The position numbers were made by a program, and so were the translations under genes. From Desulfovibrio sp. (GTDB lineage: Bacteria > Desulfobacterota > Desulfovibrionia > Desulfovibrionales > Desulfovibrionaceae), in NCBI GenBank assembly GCA_017415765.1, contig JAFQED010000069.1:1-36062 (forward strand): 36,062 bases of DNA, read 5' to 3'. Position 1 is the stretch's first letter, and every line of letters starts with the position of its first letter. The notes beneath the pieces are model-generated. The model saw only the letters and a program-made list of their open reading frames with translations. It did no database searches and was not told the DNA's origin. This document shows, piece after piece, positions 24,043 to 32,463 of the stretch.

Positions 24043-26514
24043 GTGCAGACGAGTTCATCGGACATCATACGGGCCTTGCTCCAGTCTTCCCCCCAGCCTC
24101 TGGCACTTGTGTCAGGATATAACGGCATTTTGCTGGGCTGGAATGATGCCTGTGCGGCCCTTGTCCCCCATCCGCTCACAGCTGGTGCAAGTCTGGCATC
24201 CCAAGGGCTGGCAAGCCTCAACCGCGCACGCTCCGAACACGAAAACGGCTGGTGCAGACTGACTACCGAAGGTCTGACTGCCTGTCTGCTCTGGCAGGAT
24301 GAAAACAGCGACCAGTCCCTGATCCTGCTGGGCAAGGCCGAAGTTCGCCTTTGGGATACACGGCGCACCCAACAGGAAGGCCTGTTGCAGTGCATTGACC
24401 ACATGGCGCGCATCCTGCTTTTCAGTGACATTGATTTTGAACAGGGGTTGCACGGCATCCTTGAAATACTGGGCAAGATAAGCCAGGCCGACAAGGCCTC
24501 CTTCTGGGCCATCCACAGCAATCCCTGTGCCGGTAAGGAGACTGCCCCATATATCAGCCTGCTCTACGAGTGGGCAGACGAGGCCAGGCCCCTGATGGGC
24601 GAGGGCTGGTGCAACCGCCCAGCAGACGAGGTCATGCCCTCGTGGTTTGCGATGTTCCGCGCCGGGCAAACTGTCAACGGCCTTACCAGCCAAATGCCGC
24701 AGGAAGAACAGGAGATCCTGACCCGGCAGGGCGTCCTTTCTACACTGTGCGTCCCCATCTTTCTGGGCGGAGAACTCTACGGCTTCATCAATCTTGACGA
24801 TTGCCGGGAGGAACGCTGCTGGAGTGAAGAGGAAGAACACCTCGTGCAGACAGTGGGTATCCTCATCACCGTCTGCATCCTGCAAAATCGGACCATGGAA
24901 GACCTGCTCCACTCGCAAAACCGCATTGACCATGTCATCCGGGCTACCGGGGACATTATCTGGACGCTGGACGCCAACAAATGCTTTGACTATATCTCGG
25001 AACAGGTCATGGACGTGCTGGGTTATGCCCCTGAAGAGCTGCTGGGCAAATCTCTTGGGGACATCCTTGAGGACGGGGCGGATCTCCTGACCAGCACCCT
25101 CACCCCGGAAAGCCCCATCCTGCGGGATGTGGTAGTCCGCCTTAAAAGCCGTACAGGGGAAGATCGCTGGCTCAGACTCTCCTGCCAGTATGTTTTTGAC
25201 GAGGCAGCCAACCTGCGTAAAATCTATGGATGCTGTGCCGATATTACCGAACTGCACGGCGTGCAGAGCCAGCTTCAGGCAACTCTGCACAAGCTGGAGG
25301 ACAGCAACGCAAAGCTCCTCGACCAGCGCAACCATGCCCGCTATCTGGCCGAAAAAGCCCGCAAGGCCGATATGGCCAAGAGTACCTTTCTGGCATCCAT
25401 GAGCCATGAAATACGCACCCCCATGAATGCCATCATCGGCATGACCACCGTTGGGCAGCGTGCCCCCGATGTTGCTCGCAAGGATGACGCCCTCTGTAAA
25501 ATTGCCGATGCCTCGCGGCATCTGTTGAGCATCATCAATGATGTGCTGGATATGTCCAAACTGGAGTCGCACAAGGTAGAGCTGGCCCGGCTTCCTTTCT
25601 CCTTCCGCAACACCTTCAAGAGCGGTGCTGGCTTGCTGGGCTTGCAGATGGCCGAAAAAGGACTGGCCTTCAGCATGGACATGGACGAATCCATCCCCTC
25701 CCTGCTACTGGGTGACGAGCAAAGACTACGGCAGGTCCTGGTCAATCTGCTCTCCAATGCGGTCAAGTTCACCCCTGCAGGAGGCTTTGTGCGTCTGGAG
25801 GCCGCACTTCAGGGAGAAGCTGAAGGTCTGTATCTCATCCGCATAGCAGTACGCGACAGTGGCATCGGTATCAGCCCGGAGGAGGCATCGCGGCTCTTCC
25901 AGCCTTTCCAGCAGGCGGCACAGGGCATTGCCCGCAAATATGGAGGCACGGGCCTGGGGCTTGCCATCTCTCGCCATATTGTGGAGCTGATGGGCGGGCG
26001 CATCTGGCTGGAGGAAAAAAACGGCCCTGGATCCTGTTTCTGTTTTACAGTCAGACTACCCCGTGCCCAGCAGGAAGACATACCCGCAGCCGATGCCCAG
26101 TCTGCGGCGCAGGTTGACCTGACAGGGCGACTGGCAAAGCATAAGATGCTGCTGGTGGAAGATTCACCCATCAATCAGGAGATCCTGCTCTCCCTGCTGG
26201 AAGAGACGGGGATCACCATCCAGTGTGCCGATAATGGCCGCCAGGCCGTGGAAATGTTTGCCGCCGACCCCGCCGCATGGGATATTGTCCTGATGGACGT
26301 GCAAATGCCGGAAATGGACGGACTGGAAGCCACCCGCCGTATCCGCGCTCTGGAACATCCCCGTGCGGCTGCGGTACCCATCATTGCCATGACGGCCCAT
26401 GTTTTCAGTGAAGACGTGGAACGCTGCCTCCAGGCTGGTATGACTGCCCATCTGGGTAAACCGCTGGCGGTTGACCGGCTCTTCCAAGTGCTGCGCGATA
26501 ACCTCCTGTCTTAG
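24043..26514 (+). CDS. Hybrid sensor histidine kinase (GAF-PAS-HisKA-HATPase-REC)
   Basis: The 823-residue cytoplasmic protein has no membrane segment. In order it shows a degenerate PAS-like N-terminus (1-90), a GAF domain (about 125-290; LCVPIFLGGELYGFINLDD), a PAS domain with PAC (about 295-410; ending YGCCADITELHG), a coiled coil, HisKA with H455 in FLASMSHEIRTPMNAI, an ATPase domain (N-box NLLSNAVKFTP, G1 DSGIGI, G2 GGTGLGLAI) and a C-terminal receiver with D752 (VLMDVQMPEMDG). It autophosphorylates H455 and passes the phosphate to D752; no Hpt partner is nearby. The start is a GTG with a weak GGGAA. It resembles soluble multisensor kinases common in sulfate reducers; the signal is unknown. 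Confidence 0.9.
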   Translation: MQTSSSDIIRALLQSSPQPLALVSGYNGILLGWNDACAALVPHPLTAGASLASQGLASLNRARSEHENGWCRLTTEGLTACLLWQDENSDQSLILLGKAEVRLWDTRRTQQEGLLQCIDHMARILLFSDIDFEQGLHGILEILGKISQADKASFWAIHSNPCAGKETAPYISLLYEWADEARPLMGEGWCNRPADEVMPSWFAMFRAGQTVNGLTSQMPQEEQEILTRQGVLSTLCVPIFLGGELYGFINLDDCREERCWSEEEEHLVQTVGILITVCILQNRTMEDLLHSQNRIDHVIRATGDIIWTLDANKCFDYISEQVMDVLGYAPEELLGKSLGDILEDGADLLTSTLTPESPILRDVVVRLKSRTGEDRWLRLSCQYVFDEAANLRKIYGCCADITELHGVQSQLQATLHKLEDSNAKLLDQRNHARYLAEKARKADMAKSTFLASMSHEIRTPMNAIIGMTTVGQRAPDVARKDDALCKIADASRHLLSIINDVLDMSKLESHKVELARLPFSFRNTFKSGAGLLGLQMAEKGLAFSMDMDESIPSLLLGDEQRLRQVLVNLLSNAVKFTPAGGFVRLEAALQGEAEGLYLIRIAVRDSGIGISPEEASRLFQPFQQAAQGIARKYGGTGLGLAISRHIVELMGGRIWLEEKNGPGSCFCFTVRLPRAQQEDIPAADAQSAAQVDLTGRLAKHKMLLVEDSPINQEILLSLLEETGITIQCADNGRQAVEMFAADPAAWDIVLMDVQMPEMDGLEATRRIRALEHPRAAAVPIIAMTAHVFSEDVERCLQAGMTAHLGKPLAVDRLFQVLRDNLLS

Positions 26515-26600
26515 CTCTCCCCCCTGTCTGCCATCGGGCAGCACACATACAAAATTTTCTATCACTTCCCGCGCTGTCCTGTGTTCTTGCGGCAAAGTCC

Positions 26601-26629
26601 TTGACAGGGCCAGGGGGCTTGGCTATGCT
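26601..26629 (+). promoter_or_regulatory. Strong promoter of the 33-residue peptide gene
   Basis: A consensus TTGACA (26601-26606) and TATGCT (26624-26629) are 17 bases apart. The predicted start is near 26636, giving a leader of about 65 bases before the ATG at 26701. It is the only promoter in the window with a perfect -35 before a protein gene. Confidence 0.65.
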
Positions 26630-26700
26630 TGTGCCATCTATGGTAAGGAGTGCGAGGGTGGTAGCTCGTACTCGTTGTAAAATCACTGAAGGGGTATGAG

Positions 26701-26802
26701 ATGGAAAATCTGGACAGCACTGTTCTGTTGACCGTGGCTTGCTGGTTTGGTTTTTCTTTTGCCGTGGCCATGATTGGTGCCAAACTGCACAAGGATGACT
26801 AG
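26701..26802 (+). CDS. 33-residue single-span membrane peptide, unknown
   Basis: The frame from ATG 26701 to TAG 26802 encodes a short acidic N-terminus (MENLDS), one hydrophobic helix of about 20 residues (TVLLTVACWFGFSFAVAMIG) and a charged end (KLHKDD). A Shine-Dalgarno-like AAGGGG lies about 9 bases upstream, and a strong promoter stands before it. The layout is that of small regulatory membrane proteins that bind a larger transporter or kinase, but I recognise no family. No larger membrane-transporter gene follows directly; dgkA is 230 bases downstream. It could be a leader peptide, but the preserved membrane pattern argues for a product. Confidence 0.55.
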   Translation: MENLDSTVLLTVACWFGFSFAVAMIGAKLHKDD

Positions 26803-26833
26803 TTTTTTACCGTTTGCCGTCAGTCGTGACTGC

Positions 26834-26869
26834 CAGTTCTGACCGTTGACACGGCCTTGGTCAGAACTG
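26834..26869 (+). other. 11-bp hairpin downstream of the small peptide gene
   Basis: CAGTTCTGACC (26834-26844) pairs perfectly with GGTCAGAACTG (26859-26869) around a 14-base loop. The T-tract is weak (TTGTCAGAGTTTG). It may end the small-peptide transcript or be part of a structured RNA with the next hairpin. Confidence 0.45.
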
Positions 26870-26932
26870 TTGTCAGAGTTTGCCTGATAGCACAGTTTGA
26901 TATGTCCTTTACGGGAGGACAAAAGTTTTGCG

Positions 26933-26967
26933 AAGGTTCTTTGTATCCTCAGGATACAGAGAACCTT
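26933..26967 (+). other. 16-bp hairpin before dgkA, possible terminator or attenuator
   Basis: Bases 26933-26948 pair with 26952-26967 around loop TCA, all Watson-Crick except one T-G wobble. TTCTCTTTGTG follows, a broken T-tract. A smaller stem GTCCT/AGGAC lies just upstream (26904-26920). The position 65 bases before the dgkA start suggests a terminator or a regulated leader. Confidence 0.5.
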
Positions 26968-27032
26968 TCTCTTTGTGTGGCATCCTGCTGCGTTGCTGCA
27001 ACAGCCCATATCAACAGAACCGGGAAATACAC

Positions 27033-27410
27033 ATGGAAACACGCAATGACCTGAAGGGCAAACGCGGTCTGGGCCGCCTTGTCAATGCCTGTCGCTGGTC
27101 GCTGGCGGGCTGGCGGGCCGCGTGGCAGGATGAGGAAGCCTTTCGGCAGATAGTTTTGCTGGCCGGGCTTGGGCTGCCACTGGCGTGCTGGCTGGGACAG
27201 GGCTGGGCTGAAAAAGTCCTGCTGGCTCTGCCGCTGGTAATCTGTATTCTGGTAGAGCTGCTGAACAGTGCCCTGGAAAATGTGGTGGACCGTATTTCAC
27301 TGGAACGCCATCCCCTTGCCAAAAAGGCCAAGGACATGGGCAGCGCGGCCCAGTTTACGGCTCAGATTTTTCTGGCCTGTGTCTGGCTGAGCTGGCTGCT
27401 GGGGGATTGA
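27033..27410 (+). CDS. dgkA: Diacylglycerol kinase (prokaryotic DgkA family)
   Basis: The 125-residue integral membrane kinase phosphorylates diacylglycerol to phosphatidic acid, recycling lipid released during transfer of phospholipid headgroups. Three membrane helices are visible (about residues 40-57, 61-78, 104-122). The signature ELLNSALENVVDRIS and AKKAKDMGSAAQF carry the catalytic Glu and the metal-binding residues. An N-terminal amphipathic segment with R-x-x-A-C-R-W-S-L-A-G-W is typical. The ATG at 27033 is preceded by GGGAA; the longer frame upstream has no family match. Confidence 0.93.
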   Translation: METRNDLKGKRGLGRLVNACRWSLAGWRAAWQDEEAFRQIVLLAGLGLPLACWLGQGWAEKVLLALPLVICILVELLNSALENVVDRISLERHPLAKKAKDMGSAAQFTAQIFLACVWLSWLLGD

Positions 27411-27531
27411 TGCTTGGCTGCTGCAATACGCTGATACAACAAGGGGACGGTAGCCGGTCGCGTATCCCCTCATTTCGTCCTGCCGAGAGTGAAGGGTCCT
27501 CAAGGCAGGAATATGCTGCAAAAAAGTCAGA

Positions 27532-29163
27532 TCACTTTATCGTATCGCCCGCAGCCTCTTTCTGGGACGGATCAACCACCAGCGTGGCAGAGCCAAAGGC
27601 TTTGAGCGGACGCCCGTTCTCGTCAAATTCTGTCGTGTATCTGACATGGAAGGGCACCCTGCATGCCGTTAGCGGGAACACAGCCTCGATTTGCGGTATA
27701 CCACTGTCAACTTTGCGCATCATTTCGCGATAATCGTCCGCGACTTCTGGTGGGAAGATGCCCATTTCAATGGCTGGCTCAGGATAATTTTCCACAACCG
27801 GCGGCAGGTTAAGGTCTCGCATACAGCGATAGCATGGCCGCATCTGCCTGGTGGAGATTATGTACTCCCATGCGTACACGTTGGCCTGCTCGCTGGCAAA
27901 TCTGAACTTCTGTTCACTTTCTGCCATTACCATATACGCACGCTTTTCTGCGGTGATATTTTGCACCATGGCATACACAAGGTACTGATTCTCCGCAGTG
28001 CCAATAACCCGCAACGTGCTGCGGATGCAGATATTATCGTCCCCGCAGCATTGGGAGTGGATGGTTCGCCAGGTCTCGCAGCTTTCTTCCTCTCCGGAAG
28101 CGATGGCTTTCCTGATGGCATCTTCGTAAATTTTACGGTTCGTCTCGTCAAAGCCTCTCCACGGGTCGGCAGTAATAACCTCCTGCTCGGTATGGTTCAT
28201 GCAGATCTCACGAAGATACTTCTTGTTGATGCGCAAGACTTCAAGCGTATCATCGGTATAGGTAAAAAGAGCAGCAGCACCGACCAGATTGTTAAAAATC
28301 AATGTTTCCATTGATTCAGGATTCCAGAAAGCTCCCGCATTTATGGTATCGATCAGCTTCAGTGCTGGTGTAAGTGGCTCGTGTTCTATCTTGCAGATTT
28401 TTTCCTGAAACGCATCCTCAAGCAAGGGTTTTGAATACAGGTAACCCTGAATGTAGCTGCAGCCGATACTCTTCATGTAATCGGCCTGCTCCATGGTTTC
28501 AACGCCTTCCACGATCAGGGGCGTACCGAGCCACTTGGCCATCTGCACTATGGTGTTGAGGATGATGCCACCCCGTCCGCCTACTTCCCCTTGCAAAAAC
28601 TGCATATCCAGCTTGATGATGTCCACATCAAGGTCTTTCAGGATGTTCAGGGAAGAATAGCCGCTGCCAAAATCGTCCATCTCCACAATATAGCCAAAGG
28701 AATGGAGACCGGCGATCACCTCCTGCATCCGTTGGATACCGGCAATGGCAGAGGATTCTGTAATTTCGATCCGAAGATATTTTACCGGGACATCATAGGC
28801 CTTGCGTATCTTCTCGATGTCTCCAACATAGTCATGCCCCACAATATCATATCGCGACATATTAACAGAAATCGGTACAACAGGTAATTTTGCATCGATA
28901 CATTTTTTCTGAAATTTGCAGACAGCTTCAAACAAATGAATATCTGCCCTGTATATCAAATTATTCTTTTCAAGCACAGGGATAAAGGTAGTTGGGTACT
29001 GCATCCCGTATTCGGGGTTTTTCCAGCGCATAAGTGCTTCTGCACCCACCATCCTCCCTGTAGTGTGGTTGACTTGCGGTTGATAACAGGCAAATAAATG
29101 ATTACCTTGAATGGCCTTATCAAAGGAATCTATGATTTCCTGTTCATCCATCTGCCTTTCCAT
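27532..29163 (-). CDS. EAL-domain c-di-GMP phosphodiesterase with C-terminal PAS-like region
   Basis: The 543-residue protein starts almost directly in an EAL domain (about residues 7-255). Active-site motifs are all present: E42-A-L44, the NMSRYD Asn, EITESS, DDFGSGYSSL, KLD, VEGVET and QGYLYSKP, so c-di-GMP hydrolysis to pGpG is likely. The rest (about 275-543) looks like two PAS-type folds and ends right after a strand (FGSATLVVD), where a GGDEF or kinase domain often follows, so it may be C-terminally shortened. No membrane helix. Base composition is clearly AT-richer than the neighbours (about 43% GC in one 60-base line counted), which suggests acquisition, perhaps from Clostridia-type bacteria. 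GGAGG lies 9 bases before the ATG. Confidence 0.85.
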   Translation of the reverse strand: MERQMDEQEIIDSFDKAIQGNHLFACYQPQVNHTTGRMVGAEALMRWKNPEYGMQYPTTFIPVLEKNNLIYRADIHLFEAVCKFQKKCIDAKLPVVPISVNMSRYDIVGHDYVGDIEKIRKAYDVPVKYLRIEITESSAIAGIQRMQEVIAGLHSFGYIVEMDDFGSGYSSLNILKDLDVDIIKLDMQFLQGEVGGRGGIILNTIVQMAKWLGTPLIVEGVETMEQADYMKSIGCSYIQGYLYSKPLLEDAFQEKICKIEHEPLTPALKLIDTINAGAFWNPESMETLIFNNLVGAAALFTYTDDTLEVLRINKKYLREICMNHTEQEVITADPWRGFDETNRKIYEDAIRKAIASGEEESCETWRTIHSQCCGDDNICIRSTLRVIGTAENQYLVYAMVQNITAEKRAYMVMAESEQKFRFASEQANVYAWEYIISTRQMRPCYRCMRDLNLPPVVENYPEPAIEMGIFPPEVADDYREMMRKVDSGIPQIEAVFPLTACRVPFHVRYTTEFDENGRPLKAFGSATLVVDPSQKEAAGDTIK

Positions 29164-29283
29164 GAACCCACACCTCCATGCTGCGACACCGTCCAGGCAC
29201 AAAGCCAGAGGACATGGGCGCAGCCATTATCAGGCAGGATAGCTTCACAACAAGACACCTGCCTGCGGACAAGCGGTGCTGGC

Positions 29284-29562
29284 TTACAGCCAGCCCTGCA
29301 AGGCATCCACAATCTTGCGGGCCTGATCCGCACTGGAAATGGTAAATTTGGACTGCTGGCGGTATTCCCCACCGCTCTTTTTGTAGCGGCGGATGACGTA
29401 CATATCCGGCCCGTAGTCGTCTGTTTGCGGACGCCACTGCTGATAACGGAACAGGATGGTCGTCCACGCGCCTCTGCTCAAAACGACCTTGTCCAGCTCC
29501 TTAATAAGAAGCTGGCCGTTTTCTTCATAATTGACCGTGAGGTCGTCGATGGTCTCGTTCAC
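29284..29562 (-). CDS. Conserved-looking 92-residue hypothetical protein
   Basis: The start is taken at GTG (VNETIDDLTV), with GGAGGAG 7 bases upstream; the frame extends another 13 codons upstream to an ATG but those are Arg/Cys-rich and unlikely. The protein alternates strands (LIKELDKVVLSRG, TTILFRYQQWR, DMYVIRRYKK, YRQQSKFTI) and ends with a helix (SADQARKIVDALQGWL). This strand-strand-strand-strand-helix layout is like small PC4/YdbC-type nucleic-acid-binding folds, but that is a shape-based guess, not recognition. It lies on the same strand just downstream of the spermidine-synthase-like gene. Confidence 0.7.
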   Translation of the reverse strand: MNETIDDLTVNYEENGQLLIKELDKVVLSRGAWTTILFRYQQWRPQTDDYGPDMYVIRRYKKSGGEYRQQSKFTISSADQARKIVDALQGWL

Positions 29563-29649
29563 GCTGCTTCTCCTCCGGCGGCGGCAGCCGCAGCATCTCA
29601 ACTTGGTAAAACCTTCTAGCCTGTTCCCAAGGGGAGCGCAAGCCGTAGC

Positions 29650-31176
29650 CTACTGCCGCAGCAACATCATGGCATAGCGTTCCACCGGTGCAAAATCATC
29701 CGAAAGCGGCGGCACGTCCTGCGCAATGGGCTGGGCATACTGGCAGGCGAGCATGGCATCCACCTCGGCGGCCGGCGGGTCTGCCGTGGCATCTGCGGCC
29801 CGTGCCGCAGGCCGCACAGGCCGCCCGGCTTCCGGCAGGGCCAGCAGCATCAGGTTCTGCACCATGTCCGGGCGATCAGGCCGGGACACGCAAAAAACCC
29901 GCACCTCGGCAAAATGCGCGGCCAGCGCGTGCCAGATACTGCGAAAAAGCCGCCCGTCCTCGCCCTCCACAGCAGAAATCACGTTCATCAGCAAGGCCCC
30001 GCCCGGAGCCACGGCCCGACGCAGGCCCGCTGCTGCTTCCAGCGTACCCATCTGGAAGGGAACGGAATAGTGCGAATTGAACACATCCACAAAAACAAGG
30101 TCAAACTGCCGCTGCTGCCGGTTGAGAAAGGCCCGTGCGTCCTCGTGCCGGATCTCCAGCCCCTCCCGATCAGCCAGGCCAAACCAGCGGCGGGCCGTGT
30201 CAGTCATGGCCGGATCCAGCTCCACCACGCATACTTCCAGCCCCTGCCCGGCCAGGCCGCTTTTATCTGAAAACAGCCACTTGGGCACAGAATAGCCCCC
30301 GCCGCCCAGCATCAGCACAGAGTTGGCCCCCGGCACAAAGCGCGGCCCCAGCGCATAAAAACGGGTATAGTGAAAATACAGTTCCTCTGGCGCATCCAGC
30401 AGCATGCCCGACTGGCTGTACCCGGGGTCAGTGGCCATCAGGCGCACGGGGCTGTCGGCCTTGTTCCTGTCAACGCCTTCGCTGATACGGATACTGTTGT
30501 AGGGACTTTCTACCAGCCGCTGCCCGCTGTTCTCTGCCAGCCAGCCTTCCCGCTGGTTGCCCAGCACCGCCAGCAACAGACAGCCCACCAGTAAGAGCAG
30601 GCGCAACAGCGGCCGCTGACGGTCATTGACCAAAGAGAGGACAAGAAAGGCCAGGGACACCCCCCAAAGAATGGTCTGGCTGCCCCAGAAGGAAATCAGC
30701 ACAAAACCGCCAAGGAAGGTACCAAGGATGCTGCCAGCCGTGGAAAGCGCGTACAGCCGCCCCACGGTGGCCCCGGCCGTATCTACCGAGGCAATGCGCA
30801 GCCGGATGACATAGGGACTGAGCATGCCGCAAAACAGTGCGGGCAGGGCAAAAACCGCCAGAGCGGCAGCCACTGCCGCCAGATAGATGTTGCCCAGCCC
30901 CTGTGCAATAGACCCGGCCACGCCGTTGAAACAAGCTGTCAGCGCACAGCCAAGGCCAGCCCCCAGCAGTATCCTGCCCAGGCCCGCACGCGAGAGACTT
31001 TTGTCCGCATAGCGGCCACCAGCCCACGCCCCCAGCGCAAGACAGGCCAGCACCACACCGATAAGGCTTGTCCAGACCACGGCAGAGGTACCCACATGCG
31101 GGGCCAGCACACGCGCCCCCACCATCTCCAGCACCATGACCAGTGCCCCGCCCAGAAATACAGTCACTTCCAGCAC
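29650..31176 (-). CDS. Membrane protein with spermidine-synthase-like C-terminal domain
   Basis: The 508-residue protein joins about seven membrane helices (residues 5-215), arranged like part of an MFS-type bundle, to a cytoplasmic spermidine-synthase/methyltransferase fold (about 225-470). The nucleotide loop is LMLGGGGYS; VVELDPAM and HEDARAFL match the binding loops. Where polyamine synthases carry D-x-x-D (catalytic Asp pair), here it reads D364-V-F-N367, so aminopropyl transfer is doubtful. A low-complexity Ala/Pro stretch lies near residue 475. The GTG start at 31176, 4 bases after the tadA stop, has GGAGG inside the tadA end. The ATG further upstream would overlap tadA deeply. Confidence 0.82.
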   Translation of the reverse strand: MLEVTVFLGGALVMVLEMVGARVLAPHVGTSAVVWTSLIGVVLACLALGAWAGGRYADKSLSRAGLGRILLGAGLGCALTACFNGVAGSIAQGLGNIYLAAVAAALAVFALPALFCGMLSPYVIRLRIASVDTAGATVGRLYALSTAGSILGTFLGGFVLISFWGSQTILWGVSLAFLVLSLVNDRQRPLLRLLLLVGCLLLAVLGNQREGWLAENSGQRLVESPYNSIRISEGVDRNKADSPVRLMATDPGYSQSGMLLDAPEELYFHYTRFYALGPRFVPGANSVLMLGGGGYSVPKWLFSDKSGLAGQGLEVCVVELDPAMTDTARRWFGLADREGLEIRHEDARAFLNRQQRQFDLVFVDVFNSHYSVPFQMGTLEAAAGLRRAVAPGGALLMNVISAVEGEDGRLFRSIWHALAAHFAEVRVFCVSRPDRPDMVQNLMLLALPEAGRPVRPAARAADATADPPAAEVDAMLACQYAQPIAQDVPPLSDDFAPVERYAMMLLRQ

Positions 31177-31180
31177 TGTC

Positions 31181-31711
31181 TCATCCTCCTCGCCGCTGCT
31201 GAAAAAAATCCTGCAGGATGGCCGCACAGGCATCGGCACAGACCCCGCCCATATGCCACGGCCCTGTGCCCCCCCAGCTCATGTCCAGATATTCGGCGCA
31301 GGAGGTGACAGCCCCGGCCAGCGGATCTGCCGCGCCATAGACAACACCGGCCAGCCGGGCGTGAACAAGGGCCGCCGCACACATGGGGCACGGCTCCAGC
31401 GTTACCACCATGATACAACCGCCCAGCCGATAATTGCCCAGCGCGGCCCCGGCTGTACGCAGGGCCAGCATTTCGGCATGGGCCGTGGGGTCGTGCAGGG
31501 CAATGGGCCGATTATGACAACGGGCCAAGAGACGCCCATCCGGCGCAACCAGCACGGCCCCCACCGGCACCTCATTTTCCAGCAGGGCTGTACGGGCCTC
31601 GGCCAGAGCCAGGGCCATCAGCCCCTCCCAGCTCTGGCCGGGCGGCGCGGAGGGCACTGGCCCGGCCTGCCTGAAGGGACGGGCACGCGCCCCTCTGCCT
31701 GGCATTTCCAC
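31181..31711 (-). CDS. tadA: tRNA-specific adenosine-34 deaminase TadA
   Basis: TadA converts A34 to inosine in tRNA-Arg(ACG), widening decoding of CGN codons. The zinc site is complete: H78 and E80 in HAEM, C108 and C111 in PCPMC. The loop ENEVPVGAVLV and the later NYRLGGCIM segment fit the family. The start is taken at the first GTG (31711), 6 bases after the LOG-gene stop; ATG at 31705 or at 31618 (MALALAEART) are alternatives, the last giving the usual length of about 145. The N-terminal 30 residues are Pro/Arg-rich and may not be translated. Confidence 0.9.
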   Translation of the reverse strand: MEMPGRGARARPFRQAGPVPSAPPGQSWEGLMALALAEARTALLENEVPVGAVLVAPDGRLLARCHNRPIALHDPTAHAEMLALRTAGAALGNYRLGGCIMVVTLEPCPMCAAALVHARLAGVVYGAADPLAGAVTSCAEYLDMSWGGTGPWHMGGVCADACAAILQDFFQQRRGG

Positions 31712-31717
31712 AGGCGG

Positions 31718-32386
31718 TTACAGGATAATGACCTTGTTCAGATACTCCACAACCTGCTCTGGCGTGTCGCACATGGTCACCAGTCGGTCGATTTCACTTT
31801 CACCAATAAAGCCGCGTCCCACCATGCTCTCCCGCAGCCAGTCCACCAGGCCCTTCCAGTAGGCCGAATCATACAGGATGACCGGGAAGGGACGGGTACG
31901 CCCGGTCTGGGCCAGCACAAAGGCTTCGGAAAGCTCGTCAATGGTTCCCATACCGCCGGGCATGACCACATAGGCCGTGGCGTACTTCACAAACATGAAC
32001 TTGCGGATGAAGAAATAGCGGAAGTTGCAGCGCGTTTTGACATACTGGTTGCAACCCTGCTCGTGCGGCAGCTCAATATGCAGACCGACAGAAACACCCC
32101 CTTCCTCATAGGCCCCCTTGTTGGCGGCCTCCATCACGCCGGGCCCACCCCCGGTAATGATGCCGTAGCCGGCCTTGCACAGCAACCGGGCAATCTGCTC
32201 GGCATCGCGGTATTCGGGGCTGTCCGGCTTACTGCGGGCCGAACCGAAAATGGAAACGCAGTTGCAGTCCAGATGGTTGAGGGTGTCCAGGGCGTCCACC
32301 GTCTCGGCCATGATACGGAATGTGCGCCATGATTCTGTGGTCAGGGAGGAAAGGTCGTCCACAATGTTCTGACGGATTTCAGGCAT
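31718..32386 (-). CDS. LOG-family nucleoside 5'-monophosphate phosphoribohydrolase
   Basis: The 222-residue protein has the Rossmann-like fold of the LOG/'lysine decarboxylase' family (TIGR00730-like). It carries the paired motifs GGGPGVMEAANKGA (residues 79-92) and PGGMGTIDE (143-151), which bind the phosphate and hold the catalytic Glu in enzymes that release a base from nucleoside monophosphates. Despite the old name it is not a decarboxylase. ATG at 32386 has AAGGAG; upstream frame is not used. It starts the minus-strand group LOG-tadA-spermidine-synthase-like, all spaced by 4-6 bases. Confidence 0.87.
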   Translation of the reverse strand: MPEIRQNIVDDLSSLTTESWRTFRIMAETVDALDTLNHLDCNCVSIFGSARSKPDSPEYRDAEQIARLLCKAGYGIITGGGPGVMEAANKGAYEEGGVSVGLHIELPHEQGCNQYVKTRCNFRYFFIRKFMFVKYATAYVVMPGGMGTIDELSEAFVLAQTGRTRPFPVILYDSAYWKGLVDWLRESMVGRGFIGESEIDRLVTMCDTPEQVVEYLNKVIIL

Positions 32387-32434
32387 GTAATGCTCCTTGT
32401 CTGCATGTATGGTGGCTTGTGGCCGGATGCCCCT

Positions 32435-32463
32435 ACTATACGGAAGGGGGCGCGGGGCGGCAA
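32435..32463 (-). promoter_or_regulatory. Promoter of the LOG-tadA group
   Basis: On the minus strand TTGCCG (32463-32458), 17 bases, TATAGT (32440-32435). The predicted start is near 32428, about 42 bases before the LOG ATG. Confidence 0.5.

Noticed and set aside
24112-25572. 486-codon open frame on the minus strand
   Set aside because: Antisense to the hybrid kinase, which has all kinase motifs.
26630-26699. Short frame upstream of the 33-residue peptide, ending at 26699
   Set aside because: Its first ATG lies in the -10 region and the second would give only about 20 residues, with no ribosome-binding site or pattern.
29202-29283. Possible hairpin (CAGGCAG/CTGCCTG) between the EAL gene and the 92-aa gene
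   Set aside because: The loop is over 20 bases and no T-run follows, so it is too weak to report as a terminator.
31136-32332. 398-codon open frame on the plus strand
   Set aside because: Antisense to tadA and the LOG gene, both with intact catalytic motifs.
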